The notes under the pieces were generated by a model. That model was not told the origin of the DNA. It did not search any database and was given only the letters and a program-made list of their open reading frames with translations. Positions 63,601 to 64,000 of a DNA stretch of 64,000 nt are shown here, one piece after another. A program made the translations under genes and the position numbers. Location of the stretch: NCBI GenBank assembly GCA_027625915.1, contig JANTQA010000070.1, positions 4,159,001 to 4,223,000 on the forward strand, in the 5' to 3' direction. Source of the DNA: Anaeramoeba flamelloides. Its lineage: Eukaryota > Metamonada > Anaeramoebidae. The stretch's first letter is position 1. Each line of letters opens with the position of its first letter.

Positions 63601-64000
63601 AAAATATTTTGTTCTTTGTTTTTTAAAAGAACTTTTGAAAAAAAATTTAGATTTTGATTTTTACAGTATCCTTGAGATTACTAAGCTATTTCCAAAAAAG
63701 TAGTGGCAAATTTATTTTAAAATATATCTTTTAGACTCAATCTTCAAAAAAGTATTTAAATATACAAAATCATTAACTACTATGTATCGATTATTGGTAA
63801 TAATTCAATTTGTTCCTTAGTATTGTATTACATAAATAAAAGATATTAAATTTTCTGATCTCGTTTTTATCTGATATTTGTTAGGTGTTAAAATTAGTGT
63901 TTATTATTTTCTTTTTGAAAGAAAAAACCGTTTTCATAACTTGTTTAATCTTTACAAATTTTCAAATAGAATTGAAAAAATATAACTGCATTTGATTGTT
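60607..64000. other. Probable DDX27 intron, gene-free
   Basis: No helicase motif I, Ia or Ib and no frame of plausible coding texture were seen on either strand. It holds an A21 run near 62420, a ~100-bp tandem repeat (62521-62960) and a short R4 relative (63010-63080). Confidence 0.6.
62521..62960 (+). repeat. ~100-bp tandem repeat, about three units
   Basis: Units start near 62521, 62621 and 62856. Shared blocks are AAAATCAAAATTATTTCC, AACTGT, TTTTGGAATTTAGTTT. The third unit is more diverged (CAAAACCAAAATTACTTCCA, ATTGAAATTTA) and separated by unrelated sequence. Related to nothing else recognised here. Confidence 0.75.

Overview
The window is nuclear DNA of a very AT-rich eukaryotic microbe. 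The evidence is spliceosomal introns with GT...AG ends, eukaryote-only genes (40S ribosomal protein eS1, AP-1 gamma adaptin, a transcriptional CDK, a Cdc48 cofactor, a nucleolar DEAD-box helicase, a bZIP factor), the standard genetic code, and proteins full of Asn, Gln and Lys runs. Gene density is low: about seven genes in 64 kb, with several introns of 2.7 to 4.2 kb. An AT-rich free-living amoeba or amoeboflagellate (for example an Anaeramoeba-like or amoebozoan protist) would fit, but the sequence alone does not fix the lineage.

Layout. 1-12.4 kb: a helical-solenoid protein of unknown function, whose main exon (9555-12382) has no ATG for its first kilobase and probably joins a short first exon at 1733-1856. 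16.4-17.6 kb: eS1 (RPS3A), one intron. 21.5-22.7 kb (minus): bZIP transcription factor. 22.7-29.7 kb: gene-free and rich in repeats. 29.7-39.3 kb: AP-1 gamma adaptin in three exons with two long introns. 41.3-45.8 kb (minus): CDK9/CDK12/CDKC-type kinase with a very long disordered, RS-like tail. 50.8-56.7 kb: PLAA/Doa1 (WD40-PFU-PUL), three exons. 59.2-60.6 kb (minus): 3' exon of a DDX27/Drs1 helicase, whose ATP-binding half must lie beyond the right edge.

The genes are housekeeping genes of separate pathways (translation, ribosome assembly, clathrin traffic, ubiquitin-Cdc48 quality control, transcription elongation) and do not form a functional cluster.

The most unusual content is non-coding. 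At least seven loci, plus a fragment, carry arrays of nested palindromes whose units begin near CTAGGTTTT and end near AAAACCTAACGG; one array sits inside a decayed LINE, and two sit between the same unique flanks. There is also a 196-bp foldback MITE with TA target sites, two roughly 1-kb elements with terminal inverted repeats of 140 and 210 bp, several LINE remnants, two dispersed repeat families of about 200 and 550 bp, and very long perfect microsatellites: (CT)65 and (GTT)70.
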